From JBFWUW01 sp050247075 (GTDB lineage: Bacteria; Planctomycetota; Planctomycetia; Pirellulales; JBFWUW01): 64,000 nt of DNA. The stretch lies in NCBI GenBank assembly GCA_050247075.1, contig JBFWUW010000013.1, forward strand, positions 45,796-109,795, in the 5' to 3' direction. Shown one piece after another: positions 9,412 to 18,634 of the stretch; within the stretch, counting starts at the first letter, position 1; each line of letters opens with the position of its first letter. Under the pieces are notes generated by a model. The model was not told where the DNA came from. It did no database searches and saw nothing but the letters and a program-made list of their open reading frames with translations. The position numbers and the translations under genes were made by a program.

Positions 9412-11103
9412 CTAGCGCGCGGGCAGAAGAGAAACCGCATCGAGTGGGGGAACCCGACTCGTTGCGTTATCGTCCGCGGGAGGATTGTCGTCGCCTGGTG
9501 CTGGCAAATCCTCGACTCCGTCAACGGGGTCGGGCCGCTGTGGAGGCATGGGTGGCGGGTCTTTCTGTTCGGCATCAGGTTGGCCTGGGCCGGGTAATAC
9601 CGCCGGAAATCCCGGTTCGGGCGGACCCAACAACCAGCCGCCACCGAGTGCCTGGTAGGCGTTGACAATGGCGGAAAGCTGCTGCTGTTTTGTTTCGATC
9701 AAAACCGTTCTGGCTTCCAGCAAGTCGCGCTGCGAGAACAACACGTCCATGTATTCCACTTCCGGATTGGCCAGGTTGAAGAGGTCGGTTGCAACGCTGA
9801 CGGACTCCTCTAGCGCCCTCACTTGTTGCCCTTTGATCGTTACGCTCCCGCGGTAGTTCTCCACCTTGGCCATCTGATTGACTACCTCGGTGAATGCATT
9901 GAGGACCGTGCGTTGGTAGTTGTAAACCGCTTGCAACTGCCGCGCGTTGGCGCTCAAGTATTCGGCCCGAATGGCCGCCTTGTTGATCAACGGCGCCACC
10001 AAGTTCCCTGTAGCGTTCGCACACAAGGCCCCAGGATCGAACAGGTAGCGGGGGTTGAATGCCTCGAAACCGACGCCGGCGGTAATAGAGACCCTGGGAA
10101 AAAAGTTTGCCCGTGCAACTTGTACGTCGAGACCCGATGCCGCTACCTCGCGGTCGGCGGCGCGGATGTCCCGCCGATTTCGCAGCAATTGCGCGGGCAC
10201 GCCGACGCTCAGCAGCCGCGAGTCGAGCCGGATGTAATCCCACCGCATGCGGTCAACAGGCTGCGGGTAGCGGCCAGCGAGAAAGTTGATTCTGTTTTCG
10301 ACCTCGATAATCCGTTGCCTTAAAATCAATCGTTGGCTCTCGTTCTTGCGCACTTCGCCTAAGAATCGCTGTACGCCTAGTTCCGTACCGCGGGCGGCCC
10401 GCTTTTGAAACTTGGCCACAAGCAGGCTGCGCTCTTGCAGCGCAATGGTTTGCTCCAGAAACACCAGTCGTTTGTCGAGCGCGGCCAACTCGTAATAGTT
10501 CTCGGCGATTTCGGCGACCAGCCTGGTGATTAGGTAGTCCCTGGCATCAATCGCCTCATAATATCGCTGGACCGCCGCATCTCGTGCGTTACGCAACCGA
10601 CGCCAGATATCGAGCTCCCAATCGAGATTCAACCCCAAGCCCACATTTGGCACCGGATCGGGAAAGCGCCCCCCGCCAGGATAGGTGAGCTGATCCTCGG
10701 CTGCTCCCAGGGGAGTAAACAGGCTGTGCCGATCAAACCCGCCGCCGCCGCCGCCGGTAATGAACGGCAGGTAAGCACCGCGCCGCGCCCGGATTTCATT
10801 GTTGGCGATCTCTATTTCCTGATTGCGGATCTTCAACTCTTGATTCTGCGCCAGCCCCTGGGCAATCAGTTGCGTCAGCACCGGGTCATGAAAAAAATCG
10901 TTGATGCTGACCTGAGATGAATTCTCTGAACTAACCGCTCCATTGAAGGTGCCCGGCAGGGCCTGACCCGGCTCTGGGCCGGAAAGTTTTGGAATACAAC
11001 AGCCGGGCAAAACGAGCAGCATGATGCCAGCCGCCACGCCTGCTAACACTGGCTGCATGCGACATACGCGCGAGGCAGGCACCATTGGGACTCTTCGTTT
11101 CAT
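9412..11103 (-). CDS. TolC/NodT-family outer membrane efflux lipoprotein
   Basis: This 563-residue protein is the outer-membrane channel of the efflux system. The N-terminus carries a lipoprotein signal (VLAGVAAGIMLLVLPGC), typical of NodT/OprM-type proteins. Two OEP repeats with long coiled-coil helices follow: 'LTQLIAQGLAQNQELKIRNQEIEIANNEIRARRGAYLP' in the first half and 'RRDIRAADREVAASGLDVQVARANFFPRVSITAG' in the second. The C-terminal 80 residues are Pro/Asp-rich and lie beyond the conserved domain (ALGGGWLLG marks the domain end). It is the first gene of a three-gene minus-strand set (channel, adaptor, pump), a less common order than adaptor-pump-channel. The upstream 430 bp probably carry the operon promoter. 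Confidence 0.9.
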   Translation of the reverse strand: MKRRVPMVPASRVCRMQPVLAGVAAGIMLLVLPGCCIPKLSGPEPGQALPGTFNGAVSSENSSQVSINDFFHDPVLTQLIAQGLAQNQELKIRNQEIEIANNEIRARRGAYLPFITGGGGGGFDRHSLFTPLGAAEDQLTYPGGGRFPDPVPNVGLGLNLDWELDIWRRLRNARDAAVQRYYEAIDARDYLITRLVAEIAENYYELAALDKRLVFLEQTIALQERSLLVAKFQKRAARGTELGVQRFLGEVRKNESQRLILRQRIIEVENRINFLAGRYPQPVDRMRWDYIRLDSRLLSVGVPAQLLRNRRDIRAADREVAASGLDVQVARANFFPRVSITAGVGFEAFNPRYLFDPGALCANATGNLVAPLINKAAIRAEYLSANARQLQAVYNYQRTVLNAFTEVVNQMAKVENYRGSVTIKGQQVRALEESVSVATDLFNLANPEVEYMDVLFSQRDLLEARTVLIETKQQQLSAIVNAYQALGGGWLLGPPEPGFPAVLPGPGQPDAEQKDPPPMPPQRPDPVDGVEDLPAPGDDNPPADDNATSRVPPLDAVSLLPAR

Positions 11104-11533
11104 GCACCAAACCTCGTCACCGTTGGCAAAGGAAAAGCTGGCACAGATGTCATCGGCAGAACGATCGGTTCAGTCCCCAAAAACGCGGGCTCTCCACACC
11201 GTTGGCGTTAATTGCCCCAGCTTGCCCGTGACGCTGCAAGCTGAAGATCATTCGTCGGAATTCACCACAATGCCTTCGACGTTCTGCTCGCGAGTCCCGC
11301 CGAGCAGGCGTACGCACTTTGCACGCTCGCCAAGGTAGTTCAAGCAAAACTCGGCATTAGCTAGCAACGATGGCGATGCTGCATCGAGCAATAGCTCGGG
11401 GTTCATAGCCTACAGAAAAGTAATCCACGCTCTGCCCGGCATGGCAACAAAAAACCGCAGTGCAACGGGCCATTGCGCCCGGTCAAATTGATGTTAAAGG
11501 ACCTCGTGACGTGATAGCATTGCAACCCGCCGC
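11104..11533. other. 430-base gap upstream of the efflux operon
   Basis: It lies between the DUF1559 stop and the outer-membrane factor start, both on the minus strand. No gene is supported. It probably holds the efflux promoter and possibly the end of the DUF1559 transcript, but no operator-like palindrome or clean terminator was recognised. Confidence 0.4.
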
Positions 11534-12562
11534 TTACTCGTTGCGCACCACGTCGCCCGCGTCGCGGGTGGCCATGGCGCGCCAGGTGTACAGGCTGATG
11601 TCGTTCTTGGCGAATCGCACGCTGCCATCGACCATCAGCACGTTGACGCCGCCGGGGTGCATGCTGCGGGCGCTGAACCAGCCAAAGCCGTTGGCCGTAA
11701 CGTCTGGCAGCTTGGCGTTGGGCGTCATATAGGCATTAAAGCCGGTGATAAAGTCGCGGCCCCAGATCCAAGCGCAAGCGCGGTTGCCTGCCCAACTGGG
11801 GTTTTTGGTGGCGATAATCGTGGCCAAATCGGGGTCGATAACCGCGGCCCCGCCCGACCGGTTGCTGGCTATTCCTTGTCCGTTACTGACCATGCCAAAC
11901 GAGCCAACGCTGGCATAATGCCTCCCGTTGAACTTAGGCACGCCGCTGGTCCAGGTGCTGCCCGCCCCCAGCAGCGTTTCGCTCATTAGCATGGTGTTGG
12001 AACTGCCGTCGTAAACGGCGCTGATCGGCAGATAAGCCCCCCAATACATGATGCCGTCCGACGGGTAACGGGTGTCGACATTCACACCGGTCCCCGACCC
12101 GGTGTTGACCACGTAGTTGCAGCCTTCGCTTTGGGGCGCGCCGAAGTAGCCGGAAAAAGTGGACGATCCGCCGTCACTGGGGCACAAGAAGATTTGCACG
12201 CGCGTGGCCATGGCCTGCGCCTGCACGGGGTTGAAGGTCGCCGAGCCGCCAGTCCCCAACGTCAGCGGTTGGTTAAAGTCGATCAAGTCTTGCAAGCTCC
12301 CCTGTTCCACATACGGCAACAGTTGGGCCTGAAACGAGAAGGTGACATCGGCCGTGGCACCGATGCCCGGCATGACCCCTTTGGAACTGACGTAATTGTG
12401 AAACGCCAAACCCAACTGGTGCAAATTGTTAGCGCATTGGGCCCGCTGTGCCGCGCCCCGCGCGGCCTGTACGGCCGGCAGCAGCAAGGCAATCAGCAAG
12501 CCAATTATGAAGATCACCACTAGCAGTTCGACCAGGGTGAAAGCTCGTCTAGGATGAAGCAT
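11534..12562 (-). CDS. DUF1559 protein with type IV pilin-like N-terminus
   Basis: This is a 342-residue planctomycete signature protein. The N-terminus is a prepilin-type cleavage and methylation site (RRAFTLVELLVVIFIIGLLIALLLPAVQAAR), so it should be processed by a prepilin peptidase and anchored or assembled like a pseudopilin. The DUF1559 domain follows, from about residue 35 ('CANNLHQLGLAFHNY') to the C-terminal H-x9-DG motif (HPGGVNVLMVDGSVRF). Such proteins exist in dozens of copies in Pirellulales genomes; the role is unknown, perhaps an extracellular or envelope scaffold. No other pseudopilin genes are adjacent. Very confident of family. Confidence 0.93.
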   Translation of the reverse strand: MLHPRRAFTLVELLVVIFIIGLLIALLLPAVQAARGAAQRAQCANNLHQLGLAFHNYVSSKGVMPGIGATADVTFSFQAQLLPYVEQGSLQDLIDFNQPLTLGTGGSATFNPVQAQAMATRVQIFLCPSDGGSSTFSGYFGAPQSEGCNYVVNTGSGTGVNVDTRYPSDGIMYWGAYLPISAVYDGSSNTMLMSETLLGAGSTWTSGVPKFNGRHYASVGSFGMVSNGQGIASNRSGGAAVIDPDLATIIATKNPSWAGNRACAWIWGRDFITGFNAYMTPNAKLPDVTANGFGWFSARSMHPGGVNVLMVDGSVRFAKNDISLYTWRAMATRDAGDVVRNE

Positions 12563-12902
12563 GAGTTTCTCCGAGTATTCCGATGCGGGCGCAATGCCCG
12601 CGTATATGTGTGTACGAAAGCCGGTACGGCGACCTCACAAGGCCTTGTGCGCCCACGTCGTCGCGGCAACCCGATTGAGGAGCGAGCCGCCAACGATGCG
12701 CGACGTGGGCGCGCGGGACCATGTGCGGTGCCGCGCGACGACGATCTCCTTTAGCCAGGGCTGCGCAACCTTCTCCCTCTCCCTTTGGGAGAGGGCCGGG
12801 GTGAGGGCCAACGGCCAGGACACTTTCCCGCCGGATCGCCCTCTCCCTAACCCTCTCCCAGAGTACCGGGAGAGGGAGCTTCGGCCGGCGCGCTGTGCGG
12901 CG
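12563..12902. other. 340-base gap holding a dispersed CT/GA-rich palindrome
   Basis: It lies upstream of the DUF1559 gene and downstream of the Cys-rich gene, both on the minus strand. Apart from the repeat at 12770-12879 no gene is supported. The DUF1559 promoter should lie near 12563-12700. Confidence 0.45.
12770..12879. repeat. Dispersed CTCTCCC/GGGAGAG double palindrome, copy 1
   Basis: Two adjacent hairpins: CTCTCCCTTTGGGAGAG followed by GGCCGGGGTGAGGGC, then CCCTCTCCC and its partner around a GAGTACC core (CCCAGAGTACCGGGAGAGGG). Closely related copies lie at 24450-24497 and 37628-37733. Bacterial genomes of many groups carry similar elements. No protein is encoded. Confidence 0.75.
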
Positions 12903-13622
12903 TTAGACTGGCCAGCGCGCCATTCTTGGCGGCGGGACAGGCGGATCGAGGCCCGGAGAAATGCCGATCTTGTCGGCCAATCGAAGTTGCCCCACCAGTT
13001 CCCCTTCCCATGACCAGACGACGGGCGACGGCGGAGGAAGGCTTCCCCCGACAGCGTTCCACAGCGGCGAGCCCCCTTGGCAGCGCCACAACAGCGCGCC
13101 GATTACAGCGGGCGCAGGGCCAGAAGTTGGTTGGAGTGTTTTCGCCGTGCCATGCGAGCATGGGGTATTGCTTGAATCACGATCGCACCATGTTGGCTGT
13201 TGGCTGGCAATCTTCTTGCAACAACCGAGTTTTTGGCCGGCCGCGGCCTGTTTCTTGTGCGAACAATGTTGGCAGCCTGCCTTGGTGCAAGTCCGCTGAG
13301 CTGCTTGTTGCCGCTGCGCCGCTGCCACGACAAAGTCGGGCGGCGTTACTCCGTGCCGCCGTGCCCAAGCCAACTTCTCTGGCATACTGAAGCAGCAGCA
13401 TTCCCGCCAACATTGTTCAGCATTGCGGCAGCCGCAGGGACGGTCGGCACAGGGAAAGGGCTGGCTGCGGTCTTTATCCGGCCGGGCCAGCGGTAGCGGC
13501 AAGCCGACGGCCGTACCGACAAACGCCAACAGGGCCATCGTGGCGACGAAACGGCGGCCAGCCACACGGTGCAACCGTGCGGGACGCAAGAACCAGATTT
13601 TGAGCCGACGCCGAAATCTCAT
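12903..13622 (-). CDS. Cys-rich exported protein of unknown function
   Basis: 239 residues. An N-terminal hydrophobic segment (FVATMALLAFVGTAVGLPLPLA, about residues 26-47) serves as signal or anchor. Next comes a dense cysteine block (PCADRPCGCRNAEQCWRECCCFSMPEKLAWARRHGVTPP, written here by its key Cys at about 58, 63, 65, 71, 75-77). A second Cys/His block follows (CTKAGCQHCSHKK and CCKK, about residues 112-138). The 'C-G-C-R-x-A-E-x-C-W-R-x-C-C-C' then 'EKLAWAR' layout recalls a conserved hypothetical family in planctomycetes, from memory. Metal binding or disulfide-rich folding is likely, but no function is claimed. The C-terminal third is Pro/Gly-rich. It is divergent from the ImmA/IrrE-type gene across 241 bp. 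Confidence 0.65.
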   Translation of the reverse strand: MRFRRRLKIWFLRPARLHRVAGRRFVATMALLAFVGTAVGLPLPLARPDKDRSQPFPCADRPCGCRNAEQCWRECCCFSMPEKLAWARRHGVTPPDFVVAAAQRQQAAQRTCTKAGCQHCSHKKQAAAGQKLGCCKKIASQQPTWCDRDSSNTPCSHGTAKTLQPTSGPAPAVIGALLWRCQGGSPLWNAVGGSLPPPSPVVWSWEGELVGQLRLADKIGISPGLDPPVPPPRMARWPV

Positions 13623-13827
13623 GGCAGGCGAGCAAACACCAGGCGGGAAGTCTAATTTTCGGCGGCTCGCTCCTCATCCAGGATGCTAGTCCCTGGCTAA
13701 TGCAGTGTCAATCGGCTGACGCGGGGGTGATGGATGAAGCAACGCAAGACTTCCTGATCCAACACAAGGGTTGCGGTTGAGATCGAGACCATTATCGGAC
13801 CCCGTATCTTGCATTCCAAAGAACTCG

Positions 13828-13853
13828 CGATAATATACATACGTTCATTATCG
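13828..13853. promoter_or_regulatory. Palindrome CGATAAT-N12-ATTATCG ahead of the peptidase gene
   Basis: A 7-bp perfect inverted repeat ends 10 bp before the ATG at 13864 and overlaps the likely ribosome binding site GAGG (13853-13856). This is an AT-rich patch in GC-rich DNA. It could be an operator or simply chance; no partner regulator gene is present. Confidence 0.3.
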
Positions 13854-13863
13854 AGGTGGTCGC

Positions 13864-14601
13864 ATGTTGCCGCATATCGCACCGGAAGATTTGTCCGCCG
13901 TGGTGGAGGGCGTGGCCGGTAAACTGTTGGCCCGTTGCGGCGTGGAGCAGCCGCCCGTCGATGCGATTGGGCTGGCGGTGGCGTTGCGGTTGACAGTGGC
14001 TTGGGACGATGCCCAGCAATCGCGGGCGCGGTGCGTACGGATGGCCGGCGCGCGTAGGGGGCAGCGGGGTGCCATTTTGCTGCGGCCAGAGCCGCGGCAA
14101 GAACGGCGGCAGTGGGCCGTGGCGCACGAAATCGGCGAACATTTTGCCTGGCAAGTCTTTGCCGGGCTGTCGCTGGATGCGGCGAAGGAGGAGGCTGGCA
14201 TCCGCGAGACGATTGCCAATCGGCTGGCCTCGGCCTTGTTGCTGCCTGGGGAATGGTTCGCCCGCGATGGGGCGGTGCGCGGTTGGCAACTGCCGTTGCT
14301 CAAGCAGCGTTATGCCACCGCCAGCCACGAGCTGATCGCCCGGCGGATGCTCGACTGCCAGCCGCCCGTGCTGGTGACCATCTTCGATCATGGCCGCCGT
14401 GTCTTTCGGGCAGGTAACATGCAGTCCGGAAGTGAAGTGTTGCTGCCCATCGAAATGGCTTGTTGGCGGGCCTCCCACGAGTCGGGAGTGCCGGCGACTC
14501 GCCAGCAACCGGGCTGCGCCGTGCAAGCCTGGCCCATTCACGAACCTGGTTGGCGTCGAGAAATAATGCGCACTAGCCTGGACGAGTGGGCAGATTGGTA
14601 A
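13864..14601 (+). CDS. ImmA/IrrE-type (DUF955) zinc peptidase
   Basis: 245 residues. The motif HEIGEH (about residue 89, within 'WAVAHEIGEHFAWQVF') and the following helix 'ANRLASALLLPGEWF' (about 119-133) are hallmarks of the ImmA/IrrE family, which cleaves phage-type repressors or the DdrO repressor. The N-terminal part ('GVEQPPVDAIGLAVALRLTVAWDD') also fits. The family normally sits beside an XRE-type regulator; none is visible here. The ATG at 13864 has GAGG 7 bases upstream. Neighbours are a divergent Cys-rich gene and a downstream permease. The target is therefore unknown. Family assignment is good; role is inferred only. Confidence 0.82.
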   Translation: MLPHIAPEDLSAVVEGVAGKLLARCGVEQPPVDAIGLAVALRLTVAWDDAQQSRARCVRMAGARRGQRGAILLRPEPRQERRQWAVAHEIGEHFAWQVFAGLSLDAAKEEAGIRETIANRLASALLLPGEWFARDGAVRGWQLPLLKQRYATASHELIARRMLDCQPPVLVTIFDHGRRVFRAGNMQSGSEVLLPIEMACWRASHESGVPATRQQPGCAVQAWPIHEPGWRREIMRTSLDEWADW

Positions 14602-14641
14602 GATGATCCGCAGGGTGTGCCCACGCGGTGCCGACGACACC

Positions 14642-14698
14642 GTGGCGTGGGCTTTGGCCCACATGTATCGGCTTTTCGTGGGCTAAAGCCCACGCTAC
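14642..14698. repeat. Inverted repeat GTGGGCT-TTAGCCCAC type
   Basis: Arms at 14642-14662 and 14678-14698 match as reverse complements with two mismatches, around a 15-base loop. One arm also occurs at 62386-62406 inside another gene. It lies 17 bp before the permease start and may act as a hairpin in its leader. Confidence 0.75.
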
Positions 14699-14715
14699 CT
14701 TACGGCGTGACGGAA

Positions 14716-16176
14716 ATGTTGCAGATGTACCAGTTGCTGGCGCTGTTAGGTGGCTTTGGGCTGCTGACGCTGCTGGCCATGCGCGGGCATAGCATTTTCG
14801 TGGTGGCCCCGCTGTGCGCGGGACTGGTACTGGCGGTCAGCGGCGCCGATCCGGTGGCGGGGCTGACTGGCCCCTTCATGGCGGGCTTTTCTGGTTTCTT
14901 GCGCGACTTCTATTTGATCTTCGCCCTGGGTGCGGCTTTTGGCCGGTTGATGGAAAAGTCGGGGGCGGCGGCGGCGGTAGCCCGCGGCGTGGTACAGACG
15001 CTGGGATCGCGGTGGGCCTGCCTGGCGGTAGTGCTGTCTTGTGCCGTGCTGACGTATGGCGGCGTGTCGCTGTTTGTGGTGGGGTTTAGCGTCTACCCGT
15101 TGGCGGTGGAGCTGTTTCGCGAGGCTAATCTGCCGCGGCGGTTCATACCGGCGTCCATCGCCTTTGGCTCGGTCACGTTTACCATGACCACGGCCGGTTC
15201 GCCGGAGATTCAAAACCTGATCCCGATCGGCTATCTGATCGACAATAGCACGGGCCAGTCGCTGACACATGCCGCCGCCGGCTGGCCCGCCAGCTTGCTG
15301 GTTTCGGCGGTGATGTTTGGCCTGGGGCAAGCCTACTTGGAGCGGGCGATTCGCCGTGACCTGGCCCGCGGGCTGCGGTTTGAGCCGCGAGCCGCCGACC
15401 CCACAGCGCCAGCGGCTAACGAAGACGCGGCGGTACCAACTCAGCTGCCGCGCGGCCCTGGGCTGGCGGCCGCGCTATCGCCGTTGTTGGTGACGCTGTT
15501 GACGTTAAACCTATTGCCGCCGTTGGCGGGCAGCCTGCTGCGCAGCCTGCCGGAAGAGCCGACCGCGGCGACATGGCAGGCGGCGACCGCATCGCTGCTG
15601 GCGCATTTTCCAGCGGATAAGGACATGGCCACGGCAGCCGTGTTTTTTGGCGTGCTGACGGCGGTCATCGCACTGCGGCGGCATTTGAGAAGTGTCTGGC
15701 AGCCGATTGGCGATGGCTTCGTCAACGGGCTGATTGCCATCGGTTCAACTTGCAGCGTGGTTGGCTTTGGAGCCGCCGTGCAAAAGCTGCCGGCTTTTCA
15801 GGGGGTGGTGAATTGGGTCACCAATTTGCCGGTCGATCCGCTATTGGGGGCCGCCCTGGCCGTGGCGGTGATTGCCGGATTGGCGGGGTCGGCCTCGGGC
15901 GGGCAAGGGCTGGCCTGGCCGATCATCAAGTCGGTCTACGTCGATGAACTGGGCGTAGCGCCGCGGGCGCTGCATCGGGTGGTGGCGATTGCCTCGGGCT
16001 CGCTCGACACGTTGCCCGCCAACGGTTATTTGCTGATGCTGATCCGTAATATCTGCGGAGAGTCCCACAAGACCGCCTACGGTCCAATCTGCGTGACCTG
16101 CACGCTGATTCCACTATTAGGGACGTTTCTGGCGATCGCCCTGTTCAAGTTGTTCCCGGCCTGGGGGCTGATGTAG
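14716..16176 (+). CDS. GntP-type permease (gluconate/organic acid:H+ symporter family)
   Basis: Start taken at ATG 14716 (MLQMYQLLALLGGFGLLTLLAMRG). The longer frame upstream is translated from an inverted repeat and is rejected. 486 residues, with about 12 membrane segments. Family features include 'GFSGFLRDFYLIFALGAAFGRLMEKSGAA', 'CAVLTYGGVSLFVVGFSVYPLA', 'FTMTTAGSPEIQNLIPIGYL' and 'SGSASGGQGLA'-like 'GLAGSASGGQGLAWPI'. GntP/CitM-like carriers import gluconate, other hydroxy acids or citrate. A hydrophilic loop around residues 225-250 divides the two halves. No catabolic genes are adjacent, so the substrate is not known. It ends 2 bp before the convergent ftsH stop. Confidence 0.8.
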   Translation: MLQMYQLLALLGGFGLLTLLAMRGHSIFVVAPLCAGLVLAVSGADPVAGLTGPFMAGFSGFLRDFYLIFALGAAFGRLMEKSGAAAAVARGVVQTLGSRWACLAVVLSCAVLTYGGVSLFVVGFSVYPLAVELFREANLPRRFIPASIAFGSVTFTMTTAGSPEIQNLIPIGYLIDNSTGQSLTHAAAGWPASLLVSAVMFGLGQAYLERAIRRDLARGLRFEPRAADPTAPAANEDAAVPTQLPRGPGLAAALSPLLVTLLTLNLLPPLAGSLLRSLPEEPTAATWQAATASLLAHFPADKDMATAAVFFGVLTAVIALRRHLRSVWQPIGDGFVNGLIAIGSTCSVVGFGAAVQKLPAFQGVVNWVTNLPVDPLLGAALAVAVIAGLAGSASGGQGLAWPIIKSVYVDELGVAPRALHRVVAIASGSLDTLPANGYLLMLIRNICGESHKTAYGPICVTCTLIPLLGTFLAIALFKLFPAWGLM

Positions 16177-16178
16177 AG

Positions 16179-18242
16179 CTAGATCCCGCTTTCGGCCGCG
16201 CCGGGTTCGGCGGCGGGGGCGATTGGTTCATCCGAGGCTCGCTTGCGCTGCGTGCTGGTGCCGGGGACGATCAACGGGCTGGTGGAGGTGGCGTCGATGA
16301 TCGACTTGAGCTCCACCGCGTCGATGACTTCTTTTTCGATCAGTCGTTTAGCCAGGGCCTCCAGAGCCGCGCGCCGGGCGGCCAGAATATGCCGAACTTT
16401 GGCGATCGACTCGTCAATGATCCGCCGCACTTCCTGGTCGATCTCACGGGCGGTCTGTTCACTGTGGCTCCGTTCGCGGGGCATGTCCATGCCGCCCCCG
16501 GCCAAAAAGGGCGAACGGCCGCTCTCGCGAAAGTTCACCCGGCCAAGTTTGCTCATGCCAAATTCCATGACCATGCTGCGGGCGATTTCGCTGGCCCGCT
16601 CCAGATCATTCTGAGCGCCGGTCGAGACATCGTCGAAGACCAGTTCCTCCGTAATGGTGCCGGCCAGCAGCACTTGAATGCGGCTTTCCAGTTCACCCTG
16701 GGTCATCAGGTAGCGGTCCCCTTCGGGTCGCTGCAAGACATAGCCCAGCGCGCCCATGCCGCGGGGAATGATCGAGACCTTGTGGACGGGATCGGTGTTG
16801 GGCAGGCTGTAGGCGACCAGTGCGTGGCCGCTCTCGTGAAAGGCGACACGCTGTTTTTCGTCTTCGTGCATTACCCGTTGCTTTTTCTCCAGGCCGGCGG
16901 TGACGCGCTCGACCCCTTCCGTAAATTCGGTCATGGTCACCGTGGTCTTGCCTTTGCGAGCGGCCAGCAAGGCGGCTTCGTTGACCAGGTTGGCTAGGTC
17001 AGCGCCGACGAAGCCGGACGTAATTCCGGCAACCTCGTGCAGATCGACCGCCGGATCGAGCTTAACGTCTTGCACATGGACTTTGAGGATCGCCTCGCGG
17101 CCGCGGATGTCGGGCCGATCGACCAGCACATGCCGGTCGAACCTGCCGGGGCGCAGCAATGCGGGGTCGAGCGTCTCGGGACGGTTGGTGGCCGCCATGA
17201 CAATCACGCCGCTATTGCTGCCAAAGCCGTCCATTTCCACCAGCAGGGCGTTTAGTGTTTGCTCGCGCTCGTCGTGGCCGCCCACAACACTGGTGCCGCG
17301 GGTTTTACCCAAGGCATCGAGCTCGTCGATGAAGATAATGCAAGGAGCTTTGGCTTCGGCCTGTTGAAACATATCGCGAACGCGGGCCGCTCCCACGCCG
17401 ACGAACATCTCAACAAAGTCCGAACCCGACAGGCTGAAGAACGGCACGCCGGCCTCTCCGGCGACCCCCTTGGCCAGCAGTGTCTTGCCGGTGCCCGGCG
17501 GGCCGACCAGCAACACTCCCTTGGGGATGTGCCCTCCCAAGACCTGGTATTTTTCGGGCGTGCGCAAGAACTCCACCACTTCGCGCAGCTCCTCGACTGC
17601 CTCGTCGATGCCGGCCACGTCTTCAAAGGTCACGCCGATATCTTCCTGGGCGTACATCTTGCCGCGGCTGCGGCCAAAGGCCATGGGCGAACCGGCCCCC
17701 CCCATCCGCCGCATCATGATCAGAATCACGACTACGAACAGCACCGGAAAGAGCAGCATCATGCCCCATTGCTTCAAGCCGCTGGGGGGATCCTCGGCGG
17801 CGTACTTGAACTTGTTTTCGTCCAGCAGCTTTTGCAGGTCGCCGCCGTCATCGCTAAGCCAGGCCGTGCGAAAGGTAACATCGGTGCGGGGCTTGGATGT
17901 CTCGGTCTTAGGATCCACCTGCTCGATCGTCGCCGAGCCGGTGATCTCGTACGGACCGAGAATTAGTTCGTCCAACTTCGAGACCCGGTAAGTCACGCGC
18001 TTTTCCGAATTGCGGAACTCCACCGCGGGGTCGTTGCCCTCCGTGGGGACCCCTAGGCTGATCAAACGCTTCAGTTCGCTCAGCGGAATCTTCTCGCGCT
18101 CCTTGTTGCTTAACAGGCCAAACAAGAACAGCGTCACCACGCCCAAAGCCAGCAGGTACCAGACGACGTTGCCGCCGAAAGGGGGCGGCGACTTCTTTTC
18201 CGCCAGCTTTTTGCGCGGTTCGGGTTTGTCTTCGTTTTTCAT
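16179..18242 (-). CDS. ftsH: ATP-dependent zinc metalloprotease FtsH
   Basis: This 687-residue membrane protease is a typical FtsH. TM1 is near residue 26-46 and TM2 near 163-181 (MMLLFPVLFVVVILIMM), with a periplasmic domain between. The AAA+ domain carries Walker A (GPPGTGKTLLAKGVAGEA), Walker B (IIFIDELDALGK), the FVGVGAARVRDMF pore-loop region and the second region of homology (ATNRPETLDPALLRPGRFDRHV). The protease domain has the zinc motif HESGH. It degrades membrane and regulatory proteins and forms hexamers. The C-terminal tail carries an Arg-rich stretch and a Pro/Ala tail. The N-terminus is long and basic. It is convergent with the GntP gene and divergent from dxr. Confidence 0.97.
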   Translation of the reverse strand: MKNEDKPEPRKKLAEKKSPPPFGGNVVWYLLALGVVTLFLFGLLSNKEREKIPLSELKRLISLGVPTEGNDPAVEFRNSEKRVTYRVSKLDELILGPYEITGSATIEQVDPKTETSKPRTDVTFRTAWLSDDGGDLQKLLDENKFKYAAEDPPSGLKQWGMMLLFPVLFVVVILIMMRRMGGAGSPMAFGRSRGKMYAQEDIGVTFEDVAGIDEAVEELREVVEFLRTPEKYQVLGGHIPKGVLLVGPPGTGKTLLAKGVAGEAGVPFFSLSGSDFVEMFVGVGAARVRDMFQQAEAKAPCIIFIDELDALGKTRGTSVVGGHDEREQTLNALLVEMDGFGSNSGVIVMAATNRPETLDPALLRPGRFDRHVLVDRPDIRGREAILKVHVQDVKLDPAVDLHEVAGITSGFVGADLANLVNEAALLAARKGKTTVTMTEFTEGVERVTAGLEKKQRVMHEDEKQRVAFHESGHALVAYSLPNTDPVHKVSIIPRGMGALGYVLQRPEGDRYLMTQGELESRIQVLLAGTITEELVFDDVSTGAQNDLERASEIARSMVMEFGMSKLGRVNFRESGRSPFLAGGGMDMPRERSHSEQTAREIDQEVRRIIDESIAKVRHILAARRAALEALAKRLIEKEVIDAVELKSIIDATSTSPLIVPGTSTQRKRASDEPIAPAAEPGAAESGI

Positions 18243-18634
18243 GGAAAGGCCGGACCTTTCGGCCCGACCGTCGCGAAGGTAGTCGGAATCAGAACATCCG
18301 GGCGTCTCGGCCCGACCTCAGCTGTGAGGTATCTCTATCGTATGTCGTAAGCTTTTAAGAGACAAATGATTCGCGATGGTCCGCACCCGCCCTTGGGGCG
18401 GTGCGGGTTCGGGTTGTCGGCTGGCAAGCGTCCCTCTAGAATGCATGGGTTGCAGCGCTCAACTTCAATTGCGTCATAACATTGCGCGCATCGTGGCCCA
18501 GTGGCGGCAACGCCCGGAGAGGGCGAACGCGGCCCTGAGAGGCGTTGCGGCGTAAATGCATTGGCGATGGAATCGCCTCCTACAAACAGAATAGTCGATA
18601 TCCTCGGAATTTCCCGCGACTCAGGCCGCAACGC
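18243..18634. other. 392-base divergent promoter region of ftsH and dxr
   Basis: No gene is supported. It contains a mini-hairpin repeat at 18563-18583 (GGCGAT, GGA loop, ATCGCC, TCCTAC tail), 51 bp before the dxr ATG. Promoters for both genes should lie here but no motif is certain. Confidence 0.5.
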
